64,000 nt of DNA from Massilia rhizosphaerae (GCF_016093545.1 NZ_JADKYX010000001.1:558001-622000); one strand, 5' to 3'; counted from the first letter of the stretch, positions 48,400 to 58,183 are shown. Numbers and translations: made by a program. Notes: a model not told the origin generated them from the letters alone.

Positions 48400-49827
48400 T
48401 TACTTCAGCAGCGCGCGGATGCCCTGCCCTTCGATGCCCTGCAAGTCGGCGGCCAGTTGCGCGGCCAGTCCCGGCACGCCGTTCAGGTCCCGGCCCCACA
48501 GTGCCGCGTTCGCGAGCCAGCCGCGGGCCAGGTCGTCCAGCGTCCAGGCGCCCGTGCCGACCTTGTCCCAGCCGGCGCGGAACCACGCGAGCGTGGCCGC
48601 ATCGTCGGCGAGGTCGATCACGCCGCCGCGGTACAGCACCATCGTCGCGGCCATGGCCAGCACGAGGCGGCGCGGCAGACGGCCGTCGTGCAGTTCCGCG
48701 AAGCGCAGCAGCTGCGGCATGACGCGCGCGGCGAACTTGCTCCAGCTGTTCAGCGCGATCGATGCGAGCCGGTGGTAGATCGCCGGGTTGCGGAAGCGAA
48801 GCAGCACGTCGGCGGCAAACGCTTCCAGCTCCGCACGGTCCATCTCCAGCGCCGGGATGATCTCCTCGGCGATGGCGGCGCGCAGGAAGGCGCCCACTTG
48901 TTCGTCGTCGACGGCCGGGCCGACGGCTTCCAGGCCGGCCAGCAGGGCGACCGGCACGAGGGTCGTGTGGCCGCCGTTCAGGATGCCGACCTTGCGCTTC
49001 TTGTACGGCGTGATGTCGTCGACGAGCTTCACGTTCAAGCCGCTGCCCGCCAGCTTGAGTTCGGCGCCGACCGAGGCCGGGCCCTGGATCACGAACAGGT
49101 AGTAATATTCGGCCGCCACGAGGAACGGGTCGGCATAGCCCAGTTCCTGCTCGATCTGCGCGGCGTCCGCGGACGGGTAGCCGGTGACGATGCGGTCGAC
49201 GAGCGTGTTGCAGAACGTGCAGGCGTCGCCGATCCAGGCCGCGAAGCCGGCCGGCAGCTCCCACAGGCGCGCGTAATGCAGCACGGCGTTCTTCAGCGCG
49301 TCGCCGTTCTTGTCGATCAGTTCGCACGGCAGCAGGATCAGGCCCTTGTCCTGCGCCCCGTCGAATGCCAGGTAGCGCGCGAACAGCAACTGCGTGAGCT
49401 TGGCGGGGAACGTGAACGGCGGCGCGTCGGCCTGGCGGTCGGTGTCGTTGGTCGTGATGCCCGCTTCCGTCGTGTTCGAGACGACGAAGCGCAGGTCCGG
49501 ATTGCCGGCTTGGGCGAGGTAGTCGCCGTACATCGTGGACGGGTCGATCTCGCGCTGCACGCATTCGACCTTGCGGTAGGCCTTGACGGGCTGGCCCGCT
49601 TCGTCCAGGCCGCGCACGAGGACGGTGAACAGGCCGTCCTGCACGTCCAGCAGCGGCGCGCTCGAGCCGCCGCGCGGGCGCACGACGACGACGCCGGCGT
49701 CGAGGCCCGTGCGTTCGTTGAGCAGGTCGATTTGCCAGTCGAAGAAGCCGCGCATGAAGTTGCCCTGGCCGAACTGGAGGATCTTGACGGGCAGCGCGAA
49801 CGGGGCGGTGCGGCGGAGTTGGTTCAT
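48400..49827 (-). CDS. uxaB: tagaturonate reductase (altronate oxidoreductase)
   Basis: NADH-dependent enzyme of the mannitol dehydrogenase family that reduces D-tagaturonate to D-altronate. The 475-residue protein starts near VKILQFGQGNFMRGFFDWQI (Rossmann domain) and contains GLILLPCELIDKNGDALKN and the catalytic KLVDDITPYKKRKVGILNGG with conserved Lys. The last part is helical. It begins 13 bases after the uxaA stop in map order and is in the middle of the operon. UxuB (fructuronate) is the alternative, but the neighbouring uxaA favours UxaB. Confidence 0.88.
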   Translation of the reverse strand: MNQLRRTAPFALPVKILQFGQGNFMRGFFDWQIDLLNERTGLDAGVVVVRPRGGSSAPLLDVQDGLFTVLVRGLDEAGQPVKAYRKVECVQREIDPSTMYGDYLAQAGNPDLRFVVSNTTEAGITTNDTDRQADAPPFTFPAKLTQLLFARYLAFDGAQDKGLILLPCELIDKNGDALKNAVLHYARLWELPAGFAAWIGDACTFCNTLVDRIVTGYPSADAAQIEQELGYADPFLVAAEYYYLFVIQGPASVGAELKLAGSGLNVKLVDDITPYKKRKVGILNGGHTTLVPVALLAGLEAVGPAVDDEQVGAFLRAAIAEEIIPALEMDRAELEAFAADVLLRFRNPAIYHRLASIALNSWSKFAARVMPQLLRFAELHDGRLPRRLVLAMAATMVLYRGGVIDLADDAATLAWFRAGWDKVGTGAWTLDDLARGWLANAALWGRDLNGVPGLAAQLAADLQGIEGQGIRALLK

Positions 49828-49840
49828 GGTCGGTCTTTCT

Positions 49841-51439
49841 TTACAGTGAAATATCGCGTTTCCAGAAGATGAAATCGTACTGCTGCAGGCGGTCGGCCTT
49901 GCATTTGTACTTGCCGGCGGCAGTGTCCACCACCATGGCGAACAGGCCTTTCGCCACGTCCGGCAGCGGCTCGCCTTCGATGATCGGGCCGCAGTCGTAG
50001 TCGATCAGGTCCGAAAGCTTCGCCGCCACGCGGCTGTTGCTGGAGATTTTCAGCACGGGCACGATCGGATTGCCGGTCGGCGTGCCGAGGCCCGTCGAGA
50101 ACAGCACGACGTTCGCGCCCGAGGCCACCATGCCGGTGACGGATTCGACGTCGCCGCCCGGGGTGCACAGCAGCGCGAGGCCCTGCTTGTCGGTCTGCTC
50201 GCCGTAGTCGAGCACCGAGACGATCGGCGACGTGCCGCCCTTCTTCGCGGCGCCCGCCGATTTCATCGCGTCCGTGATCAGGCCGTCGCGGATGTTGCCG
50301 GGGCTCGGGTTGTCGGCGAAATGCGTGCCGACGGCCAGCGCGCGCTGTTCGAAGTCGCGCATCATGCCGAGGAAGCGGCGCTTGTCGTCGTCCTCGACGC
50401 AGCGCTCGATCAGGCTCGCTTCCACGCCGCACAGTTCCGGGAACTCGGCCAGGATCGACGAGCCGCCCACCGCGACGACCATGTCCGAGACATAGCCCAT
50501 CGCCGGGTTGGCGGAGATGCCCGAGAAGCCGTCCGAGCCGCCGCACTTGACGCCGATCTTCAGGTGCGACAGCGGCACCGGCCGGCGCTGCACCTTGTTC
50601 GCTTCCTTCAGGTGCGCCAGCGTGTCCTGCAGCACCGCCTTCATCATCTTGTCTTCGCTGTCCCACTGCTGCTGCTCGTAGATCAGCACGGGCTTGTCGT
50701 AGTTCGGGTTCTGCTTGGCGAGGGCGTCCTTGAACATGGCGATCTGCGCGTTCTGGCAGCCCAGCGAGAACACGGTGATGCCGGCCACGTTCGGGTGGTC
50801 GGCGTAGGCGGACAGGATCTTGCACAGCGAGCGCGCATCCGCGCGGGTGCCGCCGCAGCCGCCGTTGTGCGTGATGATGCGCACGCCGTCCACGTTCGGG
50901 AACGGCCGCACGACCGGCTTGGGTGTCTCCATGTCCTCGCCCAGCAGCTGGAACGTGAGCGAGGCGAGATCGTTGGTCGAATAGCCCAGCGGGCCCTCGA
51001 GGGCATTGCGCAGGTGCTCGACGTTGCGGTTCTCGCAGAACACGAGCGGGAAGATCAGCCAGTAGTTCGCCGTGCCCACGCGGCCGTCCGCGCGCACGAC
51101 GCCGTCGAACGTCGTTCCCTGCAGGTCCGACACGTCCGGCGGGGTCCAGGTGTAAGGCTTGCTTTCGCCGATCTCGACCTCCGACGCGTAATGCGCCAGG
51201 TTGTCGGTCGTGACGGCCTCGCCCTTGCGAATGGGCTGCGTGGCCTTGCCGACGACGACGCCGTACATCGTCAGCAGGTCGCCTTCGGCGAAGGCGCGGC
51301 GCGCCAGCTTGTGCTTGGTCTTGACCTTTGTTCCGACGAGGATGCTCTCCCCGTTCCACGTCACGACATCACCCGGCGCCAGGTCGGTCAGGGCGACCAG
51401 CATGCTGTCGTCCGGGTGAATGCAGATTACTTTTTGCAT
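49841..51439 (-). CDS. uxaA: altronate dehydratase
   Basis: Dehydrates D-altronate to 2-keto-3-deoxygluconate. The 532-residue protein has an N-terminal SAF domain (about 1-95, IHPDDSMLVALTDLAPGD) and a large C-terminal domain with THNGGCGGTRADA, SLGCQNAQIAMF, IGVKCGGSDGFSGISANPAM (in part), and VLFSTGLGTPTGNPIVPVLK. Conserved cysteines may bind iron. ATG 51439 (MQKVICIHPDD) is chosen; the open frame continues upstream without homology. Ten bases separate it from uxaC. Confidence 0.93.
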   Translation of the reverse strand: MQKVICIHPDDSMLVALTDLAPGDVVTWNGESILVGTKVKTKHKLARRAFAEGDLLTMYGVVVGKATQPIRKGEAVTTDNLAHYASEVEIGESKPYTWTPPDVSDLQGTTFDGVVRADGRVGTANYWLIFPLVFCENRNVEHLRNALEGPLGYSTNDLASLTFQLLGEDMETPKPVVRPFPNVDGVRIITHNGGCGGTRADARSLCKILSAYADHPNVAGITVFSLGCQNAQIAMFKDALAKQNPNYDKPVLIYEQQQWDSEDKMMKAVLQDTLAHLKEANKVQRRPVPLSHLKIGVKCGGSDGFSGISANPAMGYVSDMVVAVGGSSILAEFPELCGVEASLIERCVEDDDKRRFLGMMRDFEQRALAVGTHFADNPSPGNIRDGLITDAMKSAGAAKKGGTSPIVSVLDYGEQTDKQGLALLCTPGGDVESVTGMVASGANVVLFSTGLGTPTGNPIVPVLKISSNSRVAAKLSDLIDYDCGPIIEGEPLPDVAKGLFAMVVDTAAGKYKCKADRLQQYDFIFWKRDISL

Positions 51440-51449
51440 GTTTGCCCAA

Positions 51450-52844
51450 TCAGAGCTTGAAATAGTTCTTGGCGTTTTCGTAGCAGATGCCGCGCACGAT
51501 GGTCGCCAGCGCATCGTAGTCTTCCGGGTATTCGCCGGCGGCGACCCATTCGCCCAGCTGGCGGCACACGAGGCGGCGGAAGTAGTCGTGGCGCGGATAG
51601 GAGGCGAAGCTGCGCGAGTCGGTCACCATGCCGACGAAGATGCCCAGCACGGAATGGTTGCCGAAGGCGAGGATCTGGTTCAGGTTGCCGAGCTTGTGGT
51701 CGTTGAACCACCAGGCCGGGCCGAACTGCACCTTGCCGGCCACGCTGCCGTCCTGGAAATTACCGATCATCGTCGACAGCACTTCGTTCATCGCGGGGTT
51801 CAGGTTGAACAACATCGTCTTCGGCAACTGCTTGTTCGCGTCCAGCGCGGACAGCAGCGCCACCAGGCCGTTACTGGTCGTCATGTCCGAGATCGAATCG
51901 AAACCGGTGTCCGGGCCCAGGGTTTCCAGCATACGCTGGTTATTGTTGCGCATGGCGCCGATGTGGAAGCACATCGTCCAGTCGAACTTTGCGTAGACGG
52001 CGCCGATCGCCTCCAGCAGGCCGCGCAAATATTGCGCCTGTTCGAGGTCGCCCAGCAGCTCGCCCTTCATCCGTTTCGCGAACAGGCCTTCCAGCTGGCC
52101 GGCCGTCGCGGCGACGGTGGGCAGCGGAATGTCGATCGCGTGGTCCGAAATACGGCCGCCGCGCGCATGGAAGTATTCCACACGGTTGGCCAGCGCGGCG
52201 ATCAACGACGTGAACGAATCGATCTTCACGCCCGCCACGTCGGCCAGGCGCGCGACGTACTCGGCGAAGCCCGGGTTATTGATGCGCATGGCCTTGTCCG
52301 GACGGTAGGCCGGCAGCACGCGGGTCTTCAGGCTGGAGCGCGCGATTTCCGCGTGCTGCAGCAGGTCGTCGGCCGGGTCGTCCGTCGTGCAGGCGATTTC
52401 CACCTTGGCCTGCTCCAGGAAGGTCCACGTGTCCATGCCGGCCAGCTTCGCATTCGCCTGCTCCCAGATCGCCTCGGCGTTCTTTTCGTTGATGACCAGG
52501 TCGATGCCGAAGATGCGGCGCAGCTCCAGGTGGCTCCAGTGGTAGATCGGGTTGCCGATCGCGAGCGGCAGCACCTTGCAGAAGGCCAGGAATTTTTCCT
52601 TGTCCGAGCGGTCGCCCGTGCAATACTCCTCCGGCACGCCCGCCGTGCGCATCAGGCGCCATTTGTAGTGGTCGCCGCCCAGCCACAGCTCGGCGATGTT
52701 GCGGAAGGTCTTGCGCTCGGCGATCTCGCCCTGCTGCAGGTGCGAATGGTAGTCGATGACCGGCAGGCCGGCGGCGACGTCGTGGTACAGCTTGCGGGCC
52801 ACGTCGGTGGTGAGGAGGAAGTCCTGGTCCATGAAGGCGGTCAT
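51450..52844 (-). CDS. uxaC: glucuronate/galacturonate isomerase
   Basis: Isomerises D-galacturonate to tagaturonate and D-glucuronate to fructuronate. The 464-residue protein has the amidohydrolase-like motifs VIDYHSHLQQGEIAERKTF (quoted from the N-terminal part), NPIYHWSHLELRRIFGID, FVGMVTDSRSFASYPRHDYF and CFHIGAMRNNN. AGGAG (52858-52854 on the minus strand) precedes ATG 52844. It is the first gene of the uronate operon and lies behind two palindromic sites. Confidence 0.95.
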   Translation of the reverse strand: MTAFMDQDFLLTTDVARKLYHDVAAGLPVIDYHSHLQQGEIAERKTFRNIAELWLGGDHYKWRLMRTAGVPEEYCTGDRSDKEKFLAFCKVLPLAIGNPIYHWSHLELRRIFGIDLVINEKNAEAIWEQANAKLAGMDTWTFLEQAKVEIACTTDDPADDLLQHAEIARSSLKTRVLPAYRPDKAMRINNPGFAEYVARLADVAGVKIDSFTSLIAALANRVEYFHARGGRISDHAIDIPLPTVAATAGQLEGLFAKRMKGELLGDLEQAQYLRGLLEAIGAVYAKFDWTMCFHIGAMRNNNQRMLETLGPDTGFDSISDMTTSNGLVALLSALDANKQLPKTMLFNLNPAMNEVLSTMIGNFQDGSVAGKVQFGPAWWFNDHKLGNLNQILAFGNHSVLGIFVGMVTDSRSFASYPRHDYFRRLVCRQLGEWVAAGEYPEDYDALATIVRGICYENAKNYFKL

Positions 52845-52867
52845 GTCGTGTAGCTCCTAGGTAGCGG

Positions 52868-52905
52868 TTCTGATATATCAGAATGGTAGGCCTAATATAT
52901 TACCA
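52868..52905 (-). promoter_or_regulatory. operator/promoter region of the uxaC operon
   Basis: The 16-bp perfect palindrome TTCTGATATATCAGAA lies at 52868-52883. Next to it, 52884-52905 has TGGTA/TACCA arms around an inner palindrome TAATATATTA (52893-52902). On the minus strand TTGCGC (about 52911) and TACCAT are spaced as weak -35 and -10 boxes, which puts the 16-bp palindrome just after the -10. A repressor such as the operon's own GntR protein would fit there. The divergent purine permease gene starts 114 bases away. Confidence 0.6.
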
Positions 52906-53018
52906 GCGCAAGGACTTTGTGGCTTCGCCGGGCCCGGCGCGAATGGTATGCTTCGCCCACCGGCCGGTGATGCAGGGATGCAACGCCTGCGGCCATCACG
53001 ACAACAAGGAGCCACAGA

Positions 53019-54311
53019 ATGCTCGAATCCCTATTCAAATTGCGCCAGAGCGGCACCAACACGCGCACGGAGATCCAGGCCGGCGTCACCACGTTCCTGA
53101 CGATGGCCTACATCATCTTCGTCAACCCCACGATCCTCGGCGACGCCGGCATGCCCAAGGATGCCGTGTTCGTCGCCACCTGCCTCGTGGCCGCGCTGGG
53201 CAGCCTGGTGATGGGGCTGTACGCGAACTATCCGATCGCGATGGCGCCCGGCATGGGCCTGAACGCCTACTTCGCCTACGCCGTCGTGCTGGGCACGAAG
53301 GTGCCCTGGCAGGCGGCGCTGGGCGCCGTGTTCGTGTCGGGCTGCCTGTTCATCCTCGTCTCCGTGTTCGGCCTGCGCGCGCTGATCGTCAACGGCATCT
53401 CGCGCTCGCTGCGCGTGGCCATCACGGTCGGCCTGGGCATGTTCCTCGCGCTCATCGCCTTCAAGAGCGCCGGCATCGTCGTGGCCAGTCCGGCGACCCT
53501 CGTGCAGGCGGGCGACCTGCACAAGCCGGAGGCCATCATGGCCGTCTTCGGCTTCCTGCTGATCGTCACCCTGGACCGCCTGAAGGTGCGCGGCGCGATC
53601 CTGATCGGCATCGTCGCGGTGACCATCCTCTCCTTCTTCTTCGGCGGGAACACGTTCCACGGCCTCGTGTCGGCGCCGCCGTCGATCGCGCCGACCTTCA
53701 TGCACCTGGACGTCAAGGGCGCTTTCGGCGTCGGCATCCTGAACGTGGTGCTCGTGTTCTTCCTCGTGGAGTTGTTCGACGCGACCGGCACGCTGATGGG
53801 CGTCGCCAGCCGCGCGGGCCTGCTCGTGGAAGGCAAGATGGAACGCCTGAACAAGGCGCTGCTGGCCGACAGCGCGGCCATCGTCGCCGGGTCCATGCTG
53901 GGCACGTCGAGCACGACGGCCTATATCGAAAGCGCGGCCGGCGTGCAAGCCGGCGGCCGCACGGGCCTGACGGCGCTGACGGTGGCCGTCCTGTTCCTCG
54001 CCTGCCTGTTCATCGCCCCGCTGGCCGGCGTGGTGCCGGCCTACGCGACGGCGCCCGCGCTGCTGTTCGTCGCCTGCCTGATGCTGCGCGACCTCGGCGA
54101 CATCGAGTGGAACGACACGACGGAGGCCGTACCGGCCGCCATCACCGCGCTCGTGATCCCGTTCACGTACTCGATCGCGGAAGGCATCGCGTTCGGCTTC
54201 ATCACGTATGCCGCGCTGAAGCTGACGACGGGCCGCGCGCGCGAGGTCAAGCCGGTGATCTGGGTGATCGCCGCCCTCTTCGCCTTCAAGATCGTCTACA
54301 TCGGCGCTTGA
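53019..54311 (+). CDS. NCS2-family purine permease (AzgA/AdeP-like)
   Basis: Inner-membrane transporter of 430 residues with about 13 hydrophobic segments. The start RTEIQAGVTTFLTMAYIIFV then NPTIL, followed by NYPIAMAPGMGLNAYFAYAV (partly quoted), VELFDATGTLMGVASRAGLL and SSTTAYIESAAGVQAGGRTG, is diagnostic of the adenine/guanine/hypoxanthine permease branch of NCS2. It imports purine bases with protons. The base preference cannot be read here. It is divergent from the uxa operon and overlaps the EAL gene by 16 bases at the 3' ends. Confidence 0.9.
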   Translation: MLESLFKLRQSGTNTRTEIQAGVTTFLTMAYIIFVNPTILGDAGMPKDAVFVATCLVAALGSLVMGLYANYPIAMAPGMGLNAYFAYAVVLGTKVPWQAALGAVFVSGCLFILVSVFGLRALIVNGISRSLRVAITVGLGMFLALIAFKSAGIVVASPATLVQAGDLHKPEAIMAVFGFLLIVTLDRLKVRGAILIGIVAVTILSFFFGGNTFHGLVSAPPSIAPTFMHLDVKGAFGVGILNVVLVFFLVELFDATGTLMGVASRAGLLVEGKMERLNKALLADSAAIVAGSMLGTSSTTAYIESAAGVQAGGRTGLTALTVAVLFLACLFIAPLAGVVPAYATAPALLFVACLMLRDLGDIEWNDTTEAVPAAITALVIPFTYSIAEGIAFGFITYAALKLTTGRAREVKPVIWVIAALFAFKIVYIGA

Positions 54312-56965
54312 TGCGCGGCGGCGGCCGGCACCTGTCCGGTCGCCAGCATCGCGGCGAATTTCTCCGCCGGCACCGCGGGGCTGAACAGCCAGCCCTGAAC
54401 GAGGTCGCATCCCAGGTCCGCCAGCAACCGCAGCTGGCCGGCCGTCTCCACCCCTTCCGCCACCACCGACAGGCGCAGGCCGTGGGCCATCGTGATGACG
54501 GCCCGCGCGATCGCGAGGTCGGCGGCGTCCGACTCCAGGTCTTGCACGAAGGACCGGTCCAGTTTCAGGCGGTCGACCGGAAAGCGCTTCAGGTAGTTGA
54601 GGTTCGAATAGCCGGTGCCGAAATCGTCGATGGCGAGCCGGATGCCGATGGCTTTCAACCGGGCCAGCAGCGTGAAGCTCTTGTCGGCGTCGGCCATCGA
54701 GGCGCTTTCCGTCAGCTCCAGCTCCAGCAGGTCCGGCTCGAGCGTGCAATCGTCGAGCACGCGCTGCACGGTGACGAGGATCTGTTCGTCGAACTGGCGC
54801 GCCGACAGGTTCACGGCCACGGGCACGACGGGCAGGCCCGCGCTGCGCCACGCGTGCAGCTGGGAACAGACCTGGTGCAGCACCCATTCGCCGATCTCCA
54901 GGATCAGTCCCGACTCTTCGGCCAGCGGAATGAACACGGACGGCGGGACGAATCCGCGCTCCGGATGGCGCCAGCGCAGCAGCGCCTCGGCGCTGGCGAT
55001 GGCGCCGCCGTCGATGGTGATCTGGGGCTGGTAATGGAGTTCCAGCTCGCCCCGTTCGAGGGCGCGGCGCAGGCTGCTTTCGAGCTTGAAGCGGTCGTTG
55101 GCGTCCTGGTTGAGTTCCGGACGCCAGAACGCGTAACGCTGGCCGACGCCGTCCGCCGCCTGGCGCAGCGCCGTTTCCGCGCCCCTGGCCAGCGTTTCGT
55201 AGGCAACGCCGTCGGTCGGATAGATCGCGATGCCGAGCGCCGGATCGAGGTGGAACTCCTCCCGCTCGTACGCGTACGGCGCGCCGAGTGCGGCCAGCAC
55301 GCGGCGCGCGCCGGCGGCCAGTTCGTCGGTGTCGTCACGCACCAGCACGAGGCCGAACGCGCCTTCGGAAAAGCGCGCGATGAAGTCGAGCGCGCCCACG
55401 TCGCGCAGGCGCGCCGCCGCCTCCTGCAGGATCGCCTGCTCCGCGCCCGGGCCGAGCGCTTCGCGGATCAGCGCCATGCGGCCGAAGCGCAGCAGCATGA
55501 AGCCGAGGATGCGGTCGTCGGCCTTGGCCTGCGCCTTCATCCGGCGCAGGCGCTCGCGCAACAGGTCGCGGTTCGGCAGCCCGGTGACGGCGTCGTAGTT
55601 GCTGGCATAGTGCAGGCGCTGTTCGGCGCCGCGCAGCTCGGTGACGTCGATGCCGGCCGCCAGGACGAATTCCACGCTGCCGTCTTCGCGCCGCAGCAGC
55701 GTGTGCGTCCACGCGATGCTGCGCGTGCGGCCGTCCGGCGTGCGCCATTCGCCCTGCAGGCGCTGTGGCGGCGGCCCGCCGGCCAGGCCGGCGAACACCC
55801 GGCGCACGATGTCCGGTTCGTCGGCGCCGCGCATCACTTCCCAGCAGCGCCGGCCCAGCGCCTGGTCGGCGCGCCAGCCCAGCGATTCCTCGCAGGCGCG
55901 GTTGAACGTCACGATGCGCCCGTCCGGATCGGTCAGCAGCACCAACGTGCCGGCCGTTTCGACGACGGCGGACAGGCGGTTGCGTTCCGAGCGCAGGTCC
56001 GCCGTCCGTTCGACGACGAGGGCCTCCGCGCGCGTGTACAGGCGCGCGCGCTCGAGCGCGAGGGCGACCTGGTGCGCGACGGCGTCGAGCAGCCTGCGTT
56101 CGTCGGCGCCGAACATGTCCGGCCACGCACGCACGTGCAGCACGCCGAGGCGGCGCTCGCCCGCGCACAGCGGCAGGCACACGCATGCCGGATCGTCCAC
56201 CGCGCCGCCGTGCGCGCACCGGCAGGCGTCGGCGGCGGGCGCGCCGCCGCGCTGGGCGAGCAGGCGCAGGGTGCCGTCGGCCGTGGCGGCGCTGATGGCG
56301 ACACCCGCGAGCGCCGGGACGTGCTGCAGGTGCTCGAGCGCCGCGTGGGCGACGTCCGCTTCGCCGGCGGCCTCGTTGAGCGCGCCCGCGATGCGGCCCA
56401 GCAGCCCGAGCGAGTCGACCATCCGCGCGAGGTCGCGGCGCTGGGCGTCCAGTTCCGCGTTCAGGCGCAGCGCCTCGTCGTGGGTGGCGACGAGCAGTTC
56501 GTAGATGTGGCGCCGTTCGTCCGCCATCACTTCCAGCGGCCGCGCCGGGTCGCCCGCGTCGCGGCTGCCCAGGATGCGGCGCACGCGGCCGCGCAACTGG
56601 CCGGCGTCGTAGGCCTTGCGCAGGAAGCCGTCCGCGCCCGCCTCCAGGCTGCGCACGATGTCCTGCAGGCTCGTCAGCCGGGTGAGCAGCAGGACTGGCA
56701 CGGCGGCGAGCACGGGGTCGTCCTTGAGGGCGCGGCACAGCGCATAGCCGTCCATGCCGGGCATGGCGATGTCGCTGATGACCAGGTCGGGCGTCCGGGC
56801 GCGCGCGGCGTCCAGGGCGGCTTCGCCGTCGAGGGCGATCCGCACGCGGCAATCGGGCTCCTGTTCCAGCTGCCGGGCGATGTGCTCGGCCTGGGTCGGG
56901 CTGTCCTCGGCCACGAGGATGTCGTAGAACCGGCCGGACTGGTCTCTCTCGTGCGTTGTTGTCAT
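54296..56965 (-). CDS. response regulator with GAF, PAS, degenerate GGDEF and EAL domains
   Basis: Cytoplasmic protein of 889 residues. Receiver at about 12-130 with Asp in LVISDIAMPGMDG; GAF-like region about 200-330; PAS about 350-470; GGDEF domain about 475-630 in which the active site is RFSEGAFG instead of GGDEF, so no cyclase activity is expected; EAL domain about 640-880 with SAEALLRW (Glu near 660), NLSARQF, DDFGTGYSNLNYL and EGVET, all intact. The protein should hydrolyse c-di-GMP, with the dead domain perhaps binding GTP as a regulator. The ATG at 56965 is used; an upstream codon in frame is less likely. Confidence 0.9.
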   Translation of the reverse strand: MTTTHERDQSGRFYDILVAEDSPTQAEHIARQLEQEPDCRVRIALDGEAALDAARARTPDLVISDIAMPGMDGYALCRALKDDPVLAAVPVLLLTRLTSLQDIVRSLEAGADGFLRKAYDAGQLRGRVRRILGSRDAGDPARPLEVMADERRHIYELLVATHDEALRLNAELDAQRRDLARMVDSLGLLGRIAGALNEAAGEADVAHAALEHLQHVPALAGVAISAATADGTLRLLAQRGGAPAADACRCAHGGAVDDPACVCLPLCAGERRLGVLHVRAWPDMFGADERRLLDAVAHQVALALERARLYTRAEALVVERTADLRSERNRLSAVVETAGTLVLLTDPDGRIVTFNRACEESLGWRADQALGRRCWEVMRGADEPDIVRRVFAGLAGGPPPQRLQGEWRTPDGRTRSIAWTHTLLRREDGSVEFVLAAGIDVTELRGAEQRLHYASNYDAVTGLPNRDLLRERLRRMKAQAKADDRILGFMLLRFGRMALIREALGPGAEQAILQEAAARLRDVGALDFIARFSEGAFGLVLVRDDTDELAAGARRVLAALGAPYAYEREEFHLDPALGIAIYPTDGVAYETLARGAETALRQAADGVGQRYAFWRPELNQDANDRFKLESSLRRALERGELELHYQPQITIDGGAIASAEALLRWRHPERGFVPPSVFIPLAEESGLILEIGEWVLHQVCSQLHAWRSAGLPVVPVAVNLSARQFDEQILVTVQRVLDDCTLEPDLLELELTESASMADADKSFTLLARLKAIGIRLAIDDFGTGYSNLNYLKRFPVDRLKLDRSFVQDLESDAADLAIARAVITMAHGLRLSVVAEGVETAGQLRLLADLGCDLVQGWLFSPAVPAEKFAAMLATGQVPAAAAHQAPM

Positions 56966-57259
56966 CTTCTCAGTGATCGAATGCAGTCGGTGGCCGGTGC
57001 AGCGCACACCCCGGCCGTAAAATTGCATTGATATTAGCTAAGATGGCTAACCATTAACATTCGTTGTCGTTGCCGCCCGACGCCCGACCGTCTTTACTTC
57101 TGCAGGGCCCGCACCCGGTTTCACACGGATCTCCCAGCGGGAGGCGCTCGGCGATGCCCGCTACGACACAATTTCGCCCCCGACATCTGTCGCGAATTTT
57201 ATGACAGGCACCCGTTTACATTGTTGCCACATGGCAACGCATCCGAGCGCCCGGACGGG

Positions 57260-57889
57260 TCAGCCGGCCAGGCCGTGCTGCAGCGCGTAGCGGATCAGGG
57301 CCGCGTTCGTCGACAGGCCCATCTTGCGGAAGATGCGGCTGCGATAAGTATTGACGGAACTGATGCTGATCCCGAGCTCGGCCGCGACCTGCTTGATCTG
57401 CAGGCCGGCGCCGATGAGGGAGACGATCTCCGACTCGCGCGGCGTCAGGCAGTGGTGCGGCGGCCGTGAACGTGGGCGCGCCTCGTCCGCCAGCAAGGTG
57501 CCGACGCGCGGCCCCAGCCAGGTGCCCCCACCCGCCGCGCGCCGCACGGCCTCGACCAGTTCGGCGGACGCCATGGTCTTGGAAACATAGCCGAGCGCAC
57601 CGGCCCGCAACGCGGCCAATGCATAACGTTCCTCGGGATGCATGCTGAGGATGACGACCCGCAGGTCGGGAAAATGGCGCCGCAATTCGGCGAGACCGTC
57701 CAGCCCGTCATAGTCGGGCAACGTCAAGTCCAGGATCACGACGTCTGGGTGAACCTGGGCGATGAGGGCGATCGCTTGCTTCAAGTCTGCGGCTTCACCG
57801 ACGATTTTTAGGTCGGTGCAGGGCCGTACGATCTTCTTGATTCCTTCGCGGATCAATTCATGATCGTCGGCGATGACTAGCCTGATCAC
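57260..57889 (-). CDS. NarL/FixJ-type response regulator
   Basis: DNA-binding regulator of 209 residues. Receiver (1-120) with acidic pocket ADDHE, Asp in VVILDLTLPDYDG and Lys in GYVSKTM; LuxR-type helix-turn-helix at about 140-205 (LTPRESEIVSLIGAGLQIKQ, VAAELGISISSVNTYRSRIF). GTG 57889 is the likely start because AAGGAAG lies just upstream; an ATG at 57955 would add a tail without homology. No kinase gene is next to it, so it is an orphan; the nearby hybrid kinases lack DNA-binding outputs and might signal to it. Confidence 0.9.
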   Translation of the reverse strand: MIRLVIADDHELIREGIKKIVRPCTDLKIVGEAADLKQAIALIAQVHPDVVILDLTLPDYDGLDGLAELRRHFPDLRVVILSMHPEERYALAALRAGALGYVSKTMASAELVEAVRRAAGGGTWLGPRVGTLLADEARPRSRPPHHCLTPRESEIVSLIGAGLQIKQVAAELGISISSVNTYRSRIFRKMGLSTNAALIRYALQHGLAG

Positions 57890-58183
57890 TGTGCTTCCTT
57901 CAATGCATTCAATACATTCACGCCGGTATGTTGGCAAAGCAAGCATTCTAGGCAATGTAGGCGCAGAATTGCAAACACAATCATTGAGCAGTTAACAATT
58001 GCGTGATTTTTCTGTGCGATTCTATCGGCTCCCCACCGGTGCATATGTAAAATTTCCGCGTGAAAGTATTTCGTCCGGCGCTTTAGGCTACAATGTCGCC
58101 TCCGCCGCCGGACCCCGCGGCGGACGACCCGTGAACGACAGGCTGTGCATCGCTCCCGACGGCGACGGCATGCAGCCGTACAG

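Noticed and set aside
52883..57031. Open frame of 1382 codons on the plus strand over the purine permease and EAL gene.
   Set aside because: Shadow of two well-supported genes; low-complexity composition.
57222..57237. Hairpin GTTGCCA-CA-TGGCAAC downstream of the NarL-type regulator.
   Set aside because: No T-run follows and the loop has two bases; not convincing as a terminator.
56966..57259. Spacer of 294 bases between the EAL gene and the NarL-type regulator, searched for a small gene or RNA.
   Set aside because: No credible frame, strong structure or conserved motif was seen.
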